Shown here: positions 10,301-17,092 of the stretch, piece by piece
Layout of the letters: every line of letters begins with the position of its first letter
How positions within the stretch are numbered: position 1 is the first letter of the stretch
Source: Duganella zoogloeoides
GTDB taxonomy: Bacteria; Pseudomonadota; Gammaproteobacteria; Burkholderiales; Burkholderiaceae_D
Reading direction: 5' to 3'
DNA length: 64,000 bases
NCBI RefSeq assembly: GCF_034479515.1
Contig: NZ_CP140152.1
Location: 3,100,001-3,164,000, forward strand
Translations under genes and position numbers: made by a program
The notes under the pieces: model-generated
Seen by the model: the letters and a program-made list of their open reading frames with translations, nothing else
What the model was told of the DNA's origin: nothing
The model's database searches: none

Positions 10301-10429
10301 GGGCTGTGCCGCCGGCGCTTGCTGCGCATGTGCCACGGGATACCCGCACAAGGTGGACAAGACGGCCGCCACGGCCAGGGCGCAACGGGTGCGGCGCGGA
10401 GGTGCGCCGTGCAATGAAGAGTCGAGCAT
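7313..10429 (-). CDS. TonB-dependent receptor (large Caulobacter type), no STN domain
   Basis: Outer-membrane TonB-dependent transporter of 1038 residues. After the signal peptide (to about AHAQQ) comes a plug domain with the typical DSIVAEDIGQFPDKNVGEAL and SRITGVQLSRDFGEG signatures. A very large 22-strand barrel ends in the outer-membrane signature YAGVGYKF. It belongs to the TIGR01782-like class often used for carbohydrate uptake. It is a close paralogue of the next receptor gene (10607-14023) over plug and barrel but lacks that protein's N-terminal signalling domain, so it is probably the transporter while the other also signals. Located just upstream of the RG-I enzyme genes, it likely imports their oligosaccharide products. 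Confidence 0.9.
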   Translation of the reverse strand: MLDSSLHGAPPRRTRCALAVAAVLSTLCGYPVAHAQQAPAAQPAAEPQNVVVVSGTRQSVSSAIERKKGAGTVSDSIVAEDIGQFPDKNVGEALSRITGVQLSRDFGEGSQIAIRGVEPDLNRVEINGLSVLSTNNTAGRGAELRELPAELIKSIDVFKGITADMTEGGIGGTVSVKTNKPLDFKKLTVATNISAQKNTLRDGAQPRASLLIADRFFEGKLGLMANMTYDKVHTQGDTVRNTGWRFLRDWDFSPEKTVTSMNGAAAGVGTKAGCAALTAAADRTECERQWFDYSPSVPRYVIGTRSHERKSGEFTAQYKFSDSFNAFASYQRNKQDARYQDFTYGTDFADVNRLATAGRAPVYAANGTVTTAGTCNAAPTTSTPAGMVVTNHHVTEYVVGDCMAISGRGGYGAFSTSARDFIQKNDAQYRSTGFNYRKGSWDVEALLAKSESAYTNDSNYLGLVQSAPGLKVTLDGDGRPHFTFPAGWDPNSASSYTRAELNYRPTESESKEDQVKLDLRYRTNLPFINKISFGGQGRKTRMFQYNGGGYLIDNGANLASTADDLDVKTANVTQVWNWDPLYTGTVQRPAVTQSFINSNNSEIWVGPQQMRQLVEAVRSQSPDFLNGSGIGGYPANWLAPNYAAGTQFFDTSRFNHDDVRQALGRDGKLYPQIPAYDTSERIRSAYLRLDFDHTLFGYEIDGNVGLRYSGTRTSSTGVQQYRRRVARDATSAAYDDRILANTIVTKDNKYNDYLPSFNAATWLVPDQLTVRIGYGKVMSRPAIDKLAPAINCLEGSGDTRFGGDGTDDCTAGNPDLKPYRAANKDLSIEWYPNRDSQLSLAYFRKDIQTSIQPNVTVRKDLFGDGKLWDVRTTVNFEGATTKGIELAGRTALTFLPGFLSGFGVDANYTRMTYSYARGAELLNTLDGTQLSFPGMSKNSYNASIWYDRDKLNARLAYNYRSSYYTGGNDVNTGNPVFMNASGYLDAKIQYRVTPQLTFSIEAKNLTDEISQTTAGGEMRKNDLGWNGRRYYAGVGYKF

Positions 10430-10540
10430 TTGATGGTCTCCTGATTTTATTCGAGCGTGCCGCCGCTACGGCTGCTGCCGGGCTTGAGCTACGTGCCCCA
10501 CCGGGGCTGCGGGCATTGGTCTTTCGATGCCCTCATCTGG

Positions 10541-10564
10541 ATGACGGGTCCGAAAAAACTTTCC
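10541..10564 (-). promoter_or_regulatory. Candidate ECF-sigma promoter of the receptor gene
   Basis: On the minus strand a GGAAA element (complement of 10560-10564) is followed 14 bp later by GTCAT (complement of 10541-10545), about 110 bp upstream of the receptor ATG. GGAAA plus GTC is typical of ECF sigma promoters, and a FecI-like sigma gene is nearby. A related GAAA..TTTCG element lies upstream of the lipoprotein gene at 15703. This is pattern matching by eye on two sites only. Confidence 0.3.
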
Positions 10565-10606
10565 TAGCCCAAATGGATGCGGATGTTCAAGTAATCAGGG
10601 AATTGA

Positions 10607-13600
10607 TCAGAAGGCGTAGCCGGCGCTCAGAAAATAGCGGCGCCCGCTCCACGAGTATTCATTGGGGCGGGTAATGGCGCCGGCCGTGGTCAGCGTGTGC
10701 GCATCGGTAAGGTTCTTCGCTTCGAAGGCGAACGACAGGCGCGCGGTGAGGTGCAGTTGCAGCTTGAAGTCGAGAAAGCCGGCAGCCTCCACGAACAGGG
10801 GGTTGCCGCTGTTGGTGTCGTTGCTACCGGTGTAATAACCGCTGCGCCGGTTGTAGACCACGCGCGCATTGACCGGGCCGCGCTCGTACCACAGCGCCAG
10901 GTTGCGGGCCGTGCGCGACATGCCGGGGAACGGCAATTCGCTGCCGTCGAGCGAATTGACCAGCGCCGTGCCCGGCGCATAGGCGTAACCCATGCGCGTA
11001 AAATTGGCGTCGATGCCGAAGCCGTCGAGCGGCGCGGGCAGGAACGACAGCGCCGTGCGTACCGCCAACTCGATACCCTTGGTGGTGGCGCCACGGGTGT
11101 TGACGGTAGTCGTGACGTCGAACAGGGTGCCGTCCTGCAGCAGGTCGGTGCGCACCACGGCGCCGGTGCGGATCGCCGTGTCGATATCCTTGCGAAAGTA
11201 CGCCAGGCTCACCTGGTTGCCCTGCCCCGGATACCATTCCAGCGACAGGTCGGTGCTGGTGGCGCGGTACGGTTGAAGGCCCGGATTGCCAGCCGTGCAT
11301 TTGTCCACGCCGTCGCCGCCGAACTGCGGCTTGCCGCTGTCGATCACGCAGGTGATGTTGGGGCTGAGGCGCTCGAGGCTGGGACGCGCCATCACTTTGC
11401 CATAGCCGGCGCGCAGCAACAGCGTTTCGGGACGCAACCACAGCACCGCGTTGGCGCTCGGTAAAAAGTCGTGGTAGCGGCTTTCCCGCGCGACGATGGC
11501 GGTGCCCAGCAGGCGGTCGTCGTACGCGGCGCTGCCGGCCGCGCGTTCGGTGCGCACGAACAGGCGCTGGCGCCCCAGCGAGCGGGTGCGGGTGCCGGCG
11601 TAGCGCAGCCCCAGGTTGCCTTCGAGCGCATGGCCGAACCAGGCGGTGCTGTAATCGGCGCGCACGTAGGCCGCGCGGGTGCGCTCCGCCACCTGGTAGG
11701 TGGGAATCTGCGGATGGATGGCGCCATCGCTGCCCGGCGCCTGGCGCACGCGGTCGTGGGTAAAACCGGACGTGTCGAAAAACGGCGCCGCCGCGCTGTA
11801 ACTGGCACTGGCCCAGTTCGAGGGAAAGCCATCCAGGCCAGCCCCCGCCAGGAAATCGGGCGAGACGCCGCGCACCGCGCCAACCAGCGCACGCATCTGC
11901 GCGCCCGTCACCCAGCGCTCTTCGTTGTTGGCGTCCACGAAGCTTTGCACGACCGGTGGACGCAGCGCGCCGGCAGGATTGAGCGGGTCGTAGTTCCAGG
12001 TATAGCGCACGTTGGACGACTGCACGGCCAGGTCGTCGCCGGCGCCCGCCAGGTCGCTGCCGGCACCGAGGACGTAACCGCCGTTGGCGTAGCGCTGCGT
12101 GGCCTGGCGCCGTCCCTGCACGCCAAACGCCACGCGCTCGATCAGCGGCCATTGCGGGCGGTAGCGGAGGTGGAGCCGCAACTGGTCTTCGCTGTTGTCG
12201 ATCTCCACCGGGTTGTAGGTGAACTGCACCTGCGTGTACGCGGACAGGTTGTCCGGTCCGCCATTGGCGGGAAACGTAAAGTGCGGAAAACCCCGGCTAT
12301 CGAGATTGACTTGCAGGCCCGGCGCGTTCATCAGCAAACCCAGGTAATTGCTGTCGTTGCGGTAACGGCCGTCGGCGCTGGTGAGCATGGCATCGATGTC
12401 CCACCCATCCCGGCGCCAGGTAAGGCCTGCCGTGCGGTAGTAATTGTCCACGCGCTGGACGAAGTCGCGCGCTTCGATGCTGAATGCATTGCTGCCGCCG
12501 CGCCCGCTGAGTGACAGGCAGTCGCCCACCACGTATTGCGTCACATGGTGATTGGTGACCACCACCCCGGCCGGCGTGGCGGCCAGCGACGGCGCCACGC
12601 ACGCGCCGCCCGCCGGTACGCCGTTCGCATCGTACGTCGGCAAGGCGCCGGCGCCGGACAGCCGGTCGGCGGAGGTCAGGTCGGCGGCGTAGTTGAGGTC
12701 GTGCAGGCGCGACGCTTGCCGAAAGCGCTGGTAAGAGACGTAACCGGTCAGCGCATTGCTGAACTTGACCTGCGCGGTAAGCTCGCCGGTGGTGCGCGCA
12801 TGGTCGCGCCGCAAGATGCCGTAGCGCGGGTTGCTGGGGCTGTAGTCGTACCACTGGCGCTCGCAGTCGGTGCGGTCGAGGCTGGCCAGCGCCGTGCAGC
12901 CTGCGCGATCGAGGACGGCAGCCGCAGCCGGATTGAGCGACGGGACGGTTTTTTCCGGCGACAGGTCCCAGTCGCGTAGAAAACGCCAGCCGCTGTTGCG
13001 CACGCGATCCGCTTGGGTGAGCACCTTGTCGTGCACCAGGTTGGCCATCAGCCCCAGGCGGCGGTCGAAAAACTGGTCGGCAATCAGCAGGTTTGCGCGC
13101 GGTTGCACGCCTCCGCGCAGGCTGTTCTGCTCGGCGGCCACGGTGCTGGCGAACGTGAATTTCTTGAAGTCCAGCGGCCGGTTGGTGCGGATCAGGACGG
13201 TGCCGCCGATGCCGCCCTCGGTCAGGTCGGCGGTGACGCCCTTGACCACCTCGATCGACTTGATCAGCTCGGACGGCAGCTCGCGCAAGTCGGGCGCGCG
13301 CGTGCCGTCGGCCGTGGACAGGACCGAGGCGCCGTTGATCTCGATACGATTGAGGTCCGGCTGCACGCCGCGAATCGAGATCTGGTTGCCCTCGCCAAAG
13401 TCGCTGGAGATCTGCACCCCGGTCATGCGTGATAACGCCTCGCCTACATTTTTATCGGGAAACTGACCAACGTCCTCGGCCACGATCGAATCGGTGACCG
13501 TGGCGGCATTTTTTTTCAAATCGATGGCCGACGCGATCGCCAGCCGGGTGCCGGAAATGACCACCACCGGGGCCACGTCGCCGGCAGCCGGCGCACGCGC

Positions 13601-14023
13601 GGGATCGGCCGCTGCGGAAGGTGGCGCCGGCAATGGTGTCGTGGGCTGGCTGCTGCGCACCGGCGCCTCCGGCGTGATGAAAATCGCGCCGCTGGGCATG
13701 GTTTTTCCGGCCAGCCCGGAACCGGCCAGCAGCTGCGCCAGCGCGCCATCGATGCTGTACGCTCCCTTGACCGCGCCGGTGCGCCGTCCGGCCAGCTGCT
13801 CGCCCGAGGCCAGCACATTGACTTGCGCCTGGCGCGCGAACGCCGCCACCGCCTCGGCTGCGGAGCCGGCCGCAATGTCGAATGTTCTTTTACCTTCCCT
13901 GCCCTGCTGCCGCTCCTGTTCCTGAACTGCCAACTGTTGCTGCGCCTGCGCCGGTTGCGCCACCACCATCGCTCCCGCCGCCACCGCAACCATACCTGCG
14001 CCAACGCCATGACGAACCAGCAT
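10607..14023 (-). CDS. TonB-dependent receptor with N-terminal STN signalling domain (FecA-like transducer)
   Basis: 1138-residue outer-membrane receptor. After a signal peptide (to about PAQAQQQ) there is a Secretin/TonB short N-terminal (STN) domain, roughly residues 45-115 (RTFDIAAGSAAEAV ... GAIFITPEAP). A proline/alanine linker, the plug (DSIVAEDVGQFPDKNVGEAL) and a barrel ending YFLSAGYAF follow. STN domains contact the periplasmic part of FecR-type anti-sigma factors, and the FecR-like gene begins only 67 bp upstream on the same strand. The protein is therefore likely the sensor of the FecI-FecR-receptor relay, with the ligand probably a pectic oligosaccharide given the adjacent lyase and glycosidases. 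Plug and barrel are strongly similar to the receptor at 7313-10429, indicating duplication. Confidence 0.9.
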   Translation of the reverse strand: MLVRHGVGAGMVAVAAGAMVVAQPAQAQQQLAVQEQERQQGREGKRTFDIAAGSAAEAVAAFARQAQVNVLASGEQLAGRRTGAVKGAYSIDGALAQLLAGSGLAGKTMPSGAIFITPEAPVRSSQPTTPLPAPPSAAADPARAPAAGDVAPVVVISGTRLAIASAIDLKKNAATVTDSIVAEDVGQFPDKNVGEALSRMTGVQISSDFGEGNQISIRGVQPDLNRIEINGASVLSTADGTRAPDLRELPSELIKSIEVVKGVTADLTEGGIGGTVLIRTNRPLDFKKFTFASTVAAEQNSLRGGVQPRANLLIADQFFDRRLGLMANLVHDKVLTQADRVRNSGWRFLRDWDLSPEKTVPSLNPAAAAVLDRAGCTALASLDRTDCERQWYDYSPSNPRYGILRRDHARTTGELTAQVKFSNALTGYVSYQRFRQASRLHDLNYAADLTSADRLSGAGALPTYDANGVPAGGACVAPSLAATPAGVVVTNHHVTQYVVGDCLSLSGRGGSNAFSIEARDFVQRVDNYYRTAGLTWRRDGWDIDAMLTSADGRYRNDSNYLGLLMNAPGLQVNLDSRGFPHFTFPANGGPDNLSAYTQVQFTYNPVEIDNSEDQLRLHLRYRPQWPLIERVAFGVQGRRQATQRYANGGYVLGAGSDLAGAGDDLAVQSSNVRYTWNYDPLNPAGALRPPVVQSFVDANNEERWVTGAQMRALVGAVRGVSPDFLAGAGLDGFPSNWASASYSAAAPFFDTSGFTHDRVRQAPGSDGAIHPQIPTYQVAERTRAAYVRADYSTAWFGHALEGNLGLRYAGTRTRSLGRQRLFVRTERAAGSAAYDDRLLGTAIVARESRYHDFLPSANAVLWLRPETLLLRAGYGKVMARPSLERLSPNITCVIDSGKPQFGGDGVDKCTAGNPGLQPYRATSTDLSLEWYPGQGNQVSLAYFRKDIDTAIRTGAVVRTDLLQDGTLFDVTTTVNTRGATTKGIELAVRTALSFLPAPLDGFGIDANFTRMGYAYAPGTALVNSLDGSELPFPGMSRTARNLALWYERGPVNARVVYNRRSGYYTGSNDTNSGNPLFVEAAGFLDFKLQLHLTARLSFAFEAKNLTDAHTLTTAGAITRPNEYSWSGRRYFLSAGYAF

Positions 14024-14089
14024 CTTGCGTGTCCCCTCTGTTTTTATATGGTCCTGCTACCTGCCACTGCCTTTCCAGCTTTCCTCATA

Positions 14090-15073
14090 TTAACGCACAA
14101 CGCCCGGCGCAGCGCCGATGGCAATCCGGTCCGCCGTGATCCGGACCGGCACCGCGAGAAACGCGCCCACGTCGCGCGCGAACAGTTCGGGCGCGTCGAT
14201 CTGGTACTGGCCCACCAGCGTGCGCGTGGCCAGGCGCGGATCATCGATGACGATTTTCTTCAGGCTGTAGCGGTTGAAGTCGGCCACGGCGTCGGCCAGC
14301 TTCTGGTCTTTGAACACCAGCTTGCCTTCGCGCCAGGCCAGCCGGCGGGCCATGTCGTCGGGACGCCAGGCCACCGCGATGGCGCCACCGTGCACGGGGA
14401 TGAACGCACTCTGGCCGGCCGTAAGCAATTGCCGGCCCGCGCCGGCCGCACCGGTGATTTCCACCGTACCTTCGGTGACCAGCACTTCCGCACCGCCCGC
14501 GTGGCGGCGCACGCCAAACGCGGTGCCCACGGCGCGCACTTTGGCATCGCCCGCCGCCACCACGAACGGCCGCGCCTTGTCCTTGGCGACCTCGAACCAC
14601 GCTTCGCCGCGCTGCAGCGCCACCTGGCGCGATGCCGGATCGAGCCGCACTTCCACCACGCTGTCGCTGTTGATGCTGGCGACCGAGTGGTCAGCCAGCG
14701 GCACCCGCCGCACTTCCCCAAGGGCCGTGGCCAGCACGGTGGGGGCCGGCGCAGCGGTAAACCAGGTGCCAAGCCCGAAGAATGCCGCACCGGCCGCCAG
14801 CGCACCGGCTGCCAGCCAGGCCCGGCGCGGCGGCGCCTGGCGCCAGGACGCACCCGCCCATTCCGTGCGCAGCCGCTCGGGCGCAGGCCGCAACGATTCC
14901 TGCACCGTGGCGCGCGACAGCGCGTTGTTGATGGCGGTGGCGCGCAGGTAGGCGCCCTGGTGGCGGACGTCGGCGCCGAACCAGGCGTCGAACGCCTGCT
15001 GTTCCGCATCATCGAGCTTGCCTTGCTCGGCGCGCAGCATCCAGGCCATCGCCTGCTGATCAATGGTGGACAT
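14090..15073 (-). CDS. FecR-family anti-sigma factor
   Basis: 327-residue inner-membrane sigma regulator. An N-terminal cytoplasmic DUF4880-type region (QAMAWMLRAEQGKLDDAEQQ, continuing AFDAWF) is followed by one membrane segment (AAGALAAGAAFFGLGTWF, about residues 90-108) and the periplasmic FecR domain (GEVRRVPLADHSVASINSDS). A C-terminal DUF4974/STN-like domain (LADAVADFNRY ... ELFARDVGAFLAVPVRI) completes it. It should bind the ECF sigma and release or activate it when the STN receptor is loaded. The ATG at 15073 overlaps the sigma gene stop by 14 bp, giving translational coupling; the longer frame to 15100 lacks support. Its C-terminal domain is duplicated in the small lipoprotein gene at 15823. 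Confidence 0.9.
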   Translation of the reverse strand: MSTIDQQAMAWMLRAEQGKLDDAEQQAFDAWFGADVRHQGAYLRATAINNALSRATVQESLRPAPERLRTEWAGASWRQAPPRRAWLAAGALAAGAAFFGLGTWFTAAPAPTVLATALGEVRRVPLADHSVASINSDSVVEVRLDPASRQVALQRGEAWFEVAKDKARPFVVAAGDAKVRAVGTAFGVRRHAGGAEVLVTEGTVEITGAAGAGRQLLTAGQSAFIPVHGGAIAVAWRPDDMARRLAWREGKLVFKDQKLADAVADFNRYSLKKIVIDDPRLATRTLVGQYQIDAPELFARDVGAFLAVPVRITADRIAIGAAPGVVR

Positions 15074-15638
15074 TTTTTTTCTTTCTTGCGCGAACCGCAA
15101 CGTTGGTGGTGCCGGCGTCGTGATGGACGCCGACGCGGGCGATCATGTCGGCAATCAGGTTCATGCCCTTCATGGTCTCCTGCTCCACGATGCCTTCCGA
15201 AATACCCAGGGTTTGCGCGGTCTCGTTCTGCGACAGCCCGTAAATGCGGCGCGCACGGAACACTTCCTTGCAACGGTCGGGCAAATTGGCGATCAGGCCG
15301 ATCACCCATTTCAGTTCGGAGCGCCCTTGCGCCACCCGTTCCGGCGAAGCGCTGACATCTTCCACTTCCAGCTCGTCGAGGCTGGCCATCGATTCGATGT
15401 TGACGATGGCCTCGCGCCGCAGCCGGTCGATGACAATATTCTTGGCCGTGCGCACCAGGAAGGCGCGCGGCTCGCGGATATGCGCCACGCCGTCGAGCAC
15501 CAGTACCTTGTAATAAACCTCTTGCACGACGTCATCCACTTCGGCACTTCCCTGGCAAACCCGACGCAGAATGACGCGCAACTCCGCCTCAAAAGGCAGA
15601 AAGTTTGATGTAACCCAATCTACGACATCCGGATTCAT
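15060..15638 (-). CDS. ECF RNA polymerase sigma factor, FecI-like
   Basis: 192-residue extracytoplasmic-function sigma factor. Region 2 contains DDVVQEVYYKVLVLDG and FLVRTAKNIVIDRLRRE; region 4 has the helix-turn-helix YGLSQNETAQTLGISEG. The lysine-rich tail (RARKKKNVHH) extends beyond region 4. A Shine-Dalgarno-like AAGGGA precedes the ATG at 15638. Gene order sigma, FecR, STN receptor on one strand is the classical surface-signalling arrangement. Predicted targets are the receptor and glycan genes of this window and perhaps the divergent lipoprotein gene. Confidence 0.92.
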   Translation of the reverse strand: MNPDVVDWVTSNFLPFEAELRVILRRVCQGSAEVDDVVQEVYYKVLVLDGVAHIREPRAFLVRTAKNIVIDRLRREAIVNIESMASLDELEVEDVSASPERVAQGRSELKWVIGLIANLPDRCKEVFRARRIYGLSQNETAQTLGISEGIVEQETMKGMNLIADMIARVGVHHDAGTTNVAVRARKKKNVHH

Positions 15639-15702
15639 GAGCGTAATTCCCTTGTTGTACCTGAGTATGACGGGTGAGAAAACGCAATCCTATGAAATTT
15701 GT

Positions 15703-15727
15703 GAAAAATATTTCGTGCGCCACACCG
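15703..15727 (+). promoter_or_regulatory. Candidate promoter element of the lipoprotein gene
   Basis: GAAAAATATTTCG (15703-15715) followed by a GC-rich stretch and CACACC resembles the GAAAGTTTTTTCG element upstream of the receptor gene at 10429 (same GAAA, TTTCG and spacing). It lies in the divergent region between the sigma gene and the lipoprotein gene. If real, the lipoprotein would be co-regulated with the receptors by the ECF sigma factor. Weak, two-site evidence. Confidence 0.25.
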
Positions 15728-15822
15728 GGTAGGAAAATTGCCGCCCGTGCGTCATAGGAATAGGAATGGCCGCGCCGGCACCGGGTGCAGGCAGCCGCCA
15801 TCCCGCCACGACCAAGGTAACC

Positions 15823-16176
15823 ATGCTCGATTTCGATGATACGGCTGCGCGCAAGCGCCTGTTGCTGCTGCTTCTGTGCAGCGGCCTGACGGCCTGCGCT
15901 GTGCCGGTGCCTTCAGGCCTGCCTTTCCCGGGCGCGCGGGAAACCGGTCAGCTCGTACTGGTCAACCGCCCGCTGGCCGATGCGGTGGCCGATTTCAACC
16001 GAAATAATTGCAAAGAAGGCAAGCCGATCATCCTGCTGGATCCGGCGCTGGGCCGCAAGACCCTGGTCGGGCGCTATCCGGTGAACGCGCCGGAGATGTT
16101 CGCCCGCGACGTCAGCGCGCTGTTCGGGGTGCCGGTGAATATCGGCGACGACCATATCGCCATCGGCCTCCGCTAG
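15823..16176 (+). CDS. Small lipoprotein with a free-standing FecR C-terminal (DUF4974/STN-like) domain
   Basis: 117-residue predicted lipoprotein. A basic start (AARKR), a leucine-rich core and the lipobox LTAC give acylation at Cys of LLLLLLCSGLTAC. The mature part is almost only one domain: LADAVADFNRN ... TLVGRYPVNAPEMFARDVSAL ... GVPVNI ... IAIG. This matches the C-terminus of the neighbouring FecR protein; by hand alignment about 40 of some 70 positions are identical, with one 3-residue gap. The start at 15823 is preferred (AAGG 7 bp upstream, good signal peptide) over the ATG at 15766. Divergently transcribed from the sigma gene. Function unknown; it could compete with FecR for the receptor STN domain or sequester it. 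Presence of the domain is clear, role is inference. Confidence 0.75.
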   Translation: MLDFDDTAARKRLLLLLLCSGLTACAVPVPSGLPFPGARETGQLVLVNRPLADAVADFNRNNCKEGKPIILLDPALGRKTLVGRYPVNAPEMFARDVSALFGVPVNIGDDHIAIGLR

Positions 16177-16213
16177 CGCCCTGGTCCTCCGCGCGCACCA
16201 TAGAAAGCCAGCC

Positions 16214-16987
16214 ATGTACAACCACGAACGCCGCCGACAGTTGCTCAAGTTGCTATCACAGCGCGGCTTTATCGCAGTGACCGAACTGACAAAGTTATTC
16301 AATATTTCACTGCCGTCGGCACGCCGCGACATCGTGTGGCTGCTCGAACACAACCTGGCGCGGCGCCGGCTGGGCGGCATCGAATGCCTGCCCGGCAAGC
16401 CGGCGTTGTCCTTCAATCCCGACTCCAGCCAACCCGAATTGCCGCTACGCGCAGCGCGCCGGCGCGCCATCGCCCGCGCCGCAGCTGCCATGTGCAGCGA
16501 CGGCGAGACCGTCACCATCAACGGCGGCGCCACCACCTTGCTGATGGCGGAGTTTCTCGCCACCAAACAATTGACCGTGCAGACCAATTCGTTCCAGAGC
16601 GTGCGCACCCTGATCAACGCGGGCAGCAGCGAAGTGGTGCTGCAGGCCGGCACCATCGACCGGCAACGGGGCATCGTGCTCAGTCCGTTCGAGCGTGACT
16701 ATGCCACCTACCATTACAGCAGCAAGATGTTTATGGGCATCGCGGGCGTCAACGAGCACGGCCTGATCGAGTCCGACGCGGAGCGCCAACGTGCCGAGCA
16801 GCGGATGATCGACCAGGCCGAGCGCCTGATCGTGCTGGCCGACAGCACTGAACTCTGGCCACGCACCGGCCCGGTGCTGTGCCCGCTCAGTGCGGTCGAT
16901 ACCGTGATCACGGACACCCAGGCGCCGCCTGCTGCGGTAGCCATGCTGCATCGCAGCGGCGTGCGGGTGGTTCAGGTGAGTCCGTAG
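16214..16987 (+). CDS. DeoR/GlpR-family transcriptional regulator
   Basis: 257-residue regulator with an N-terminal DeoR winged helix (ERRRQLLKLLSQRGFIAVTE, LPSARRDIVWLLEHN) and a C-terminal DeoRC sugar-phosphate sensor domain. In the sensor domain, NGGATTLLMAEFL, QTNSF, AGTIDRQRGIV and ADSTEL correspond to the phosphosugar isomerase-like pocket. Such regulators normally repress carbohydrate or nucleoside catabolic genes and respond to a phosphorylated sugar. Its place after the sigma/lipoprotein region and before the halogenase-like gene suggests a role in the glycan locus, but no operator was identified. Confidence 0.88.
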   Translation: MYNHERRRQLLKLLSQRGFIAVTELTKLFNISLPSARRDIVWLLEHNLARRRLGGIECLPGKPALSFNPDSSQPELPLRAARRRAIARAAAAMCSDGETVTINGGATTLLMAEFLATKQLTVQTNSFQSVRTLINAGSSEVVLQAGTIDRQRGIVLSPFERDYATYHYSSKMFMGIAGVNEHGLIESDAERQRAEQRMIDQAERLIVLADSTELWPRTGPVLCPLSAVDTVITDTQAPPAAVAMLHRSGVRVVQVSP

Positions 16988-17092
16988 CGTATCGCGCATG
17001 GGCGCAATGTACTCACTCCCGCAAGCAACGTGTAGAATTAACGGTTGGCATTACTACAACAACCATCTCCACGCAGAGAGAAAGACTGAGAC

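Noticed and set aside
6821..10417. 1198-codon open frame on the plus strand
   Set aside because: Antisense to the receptor gene at 7313-10429, whose protein is clearly real; composition is typical of a shadow frame.
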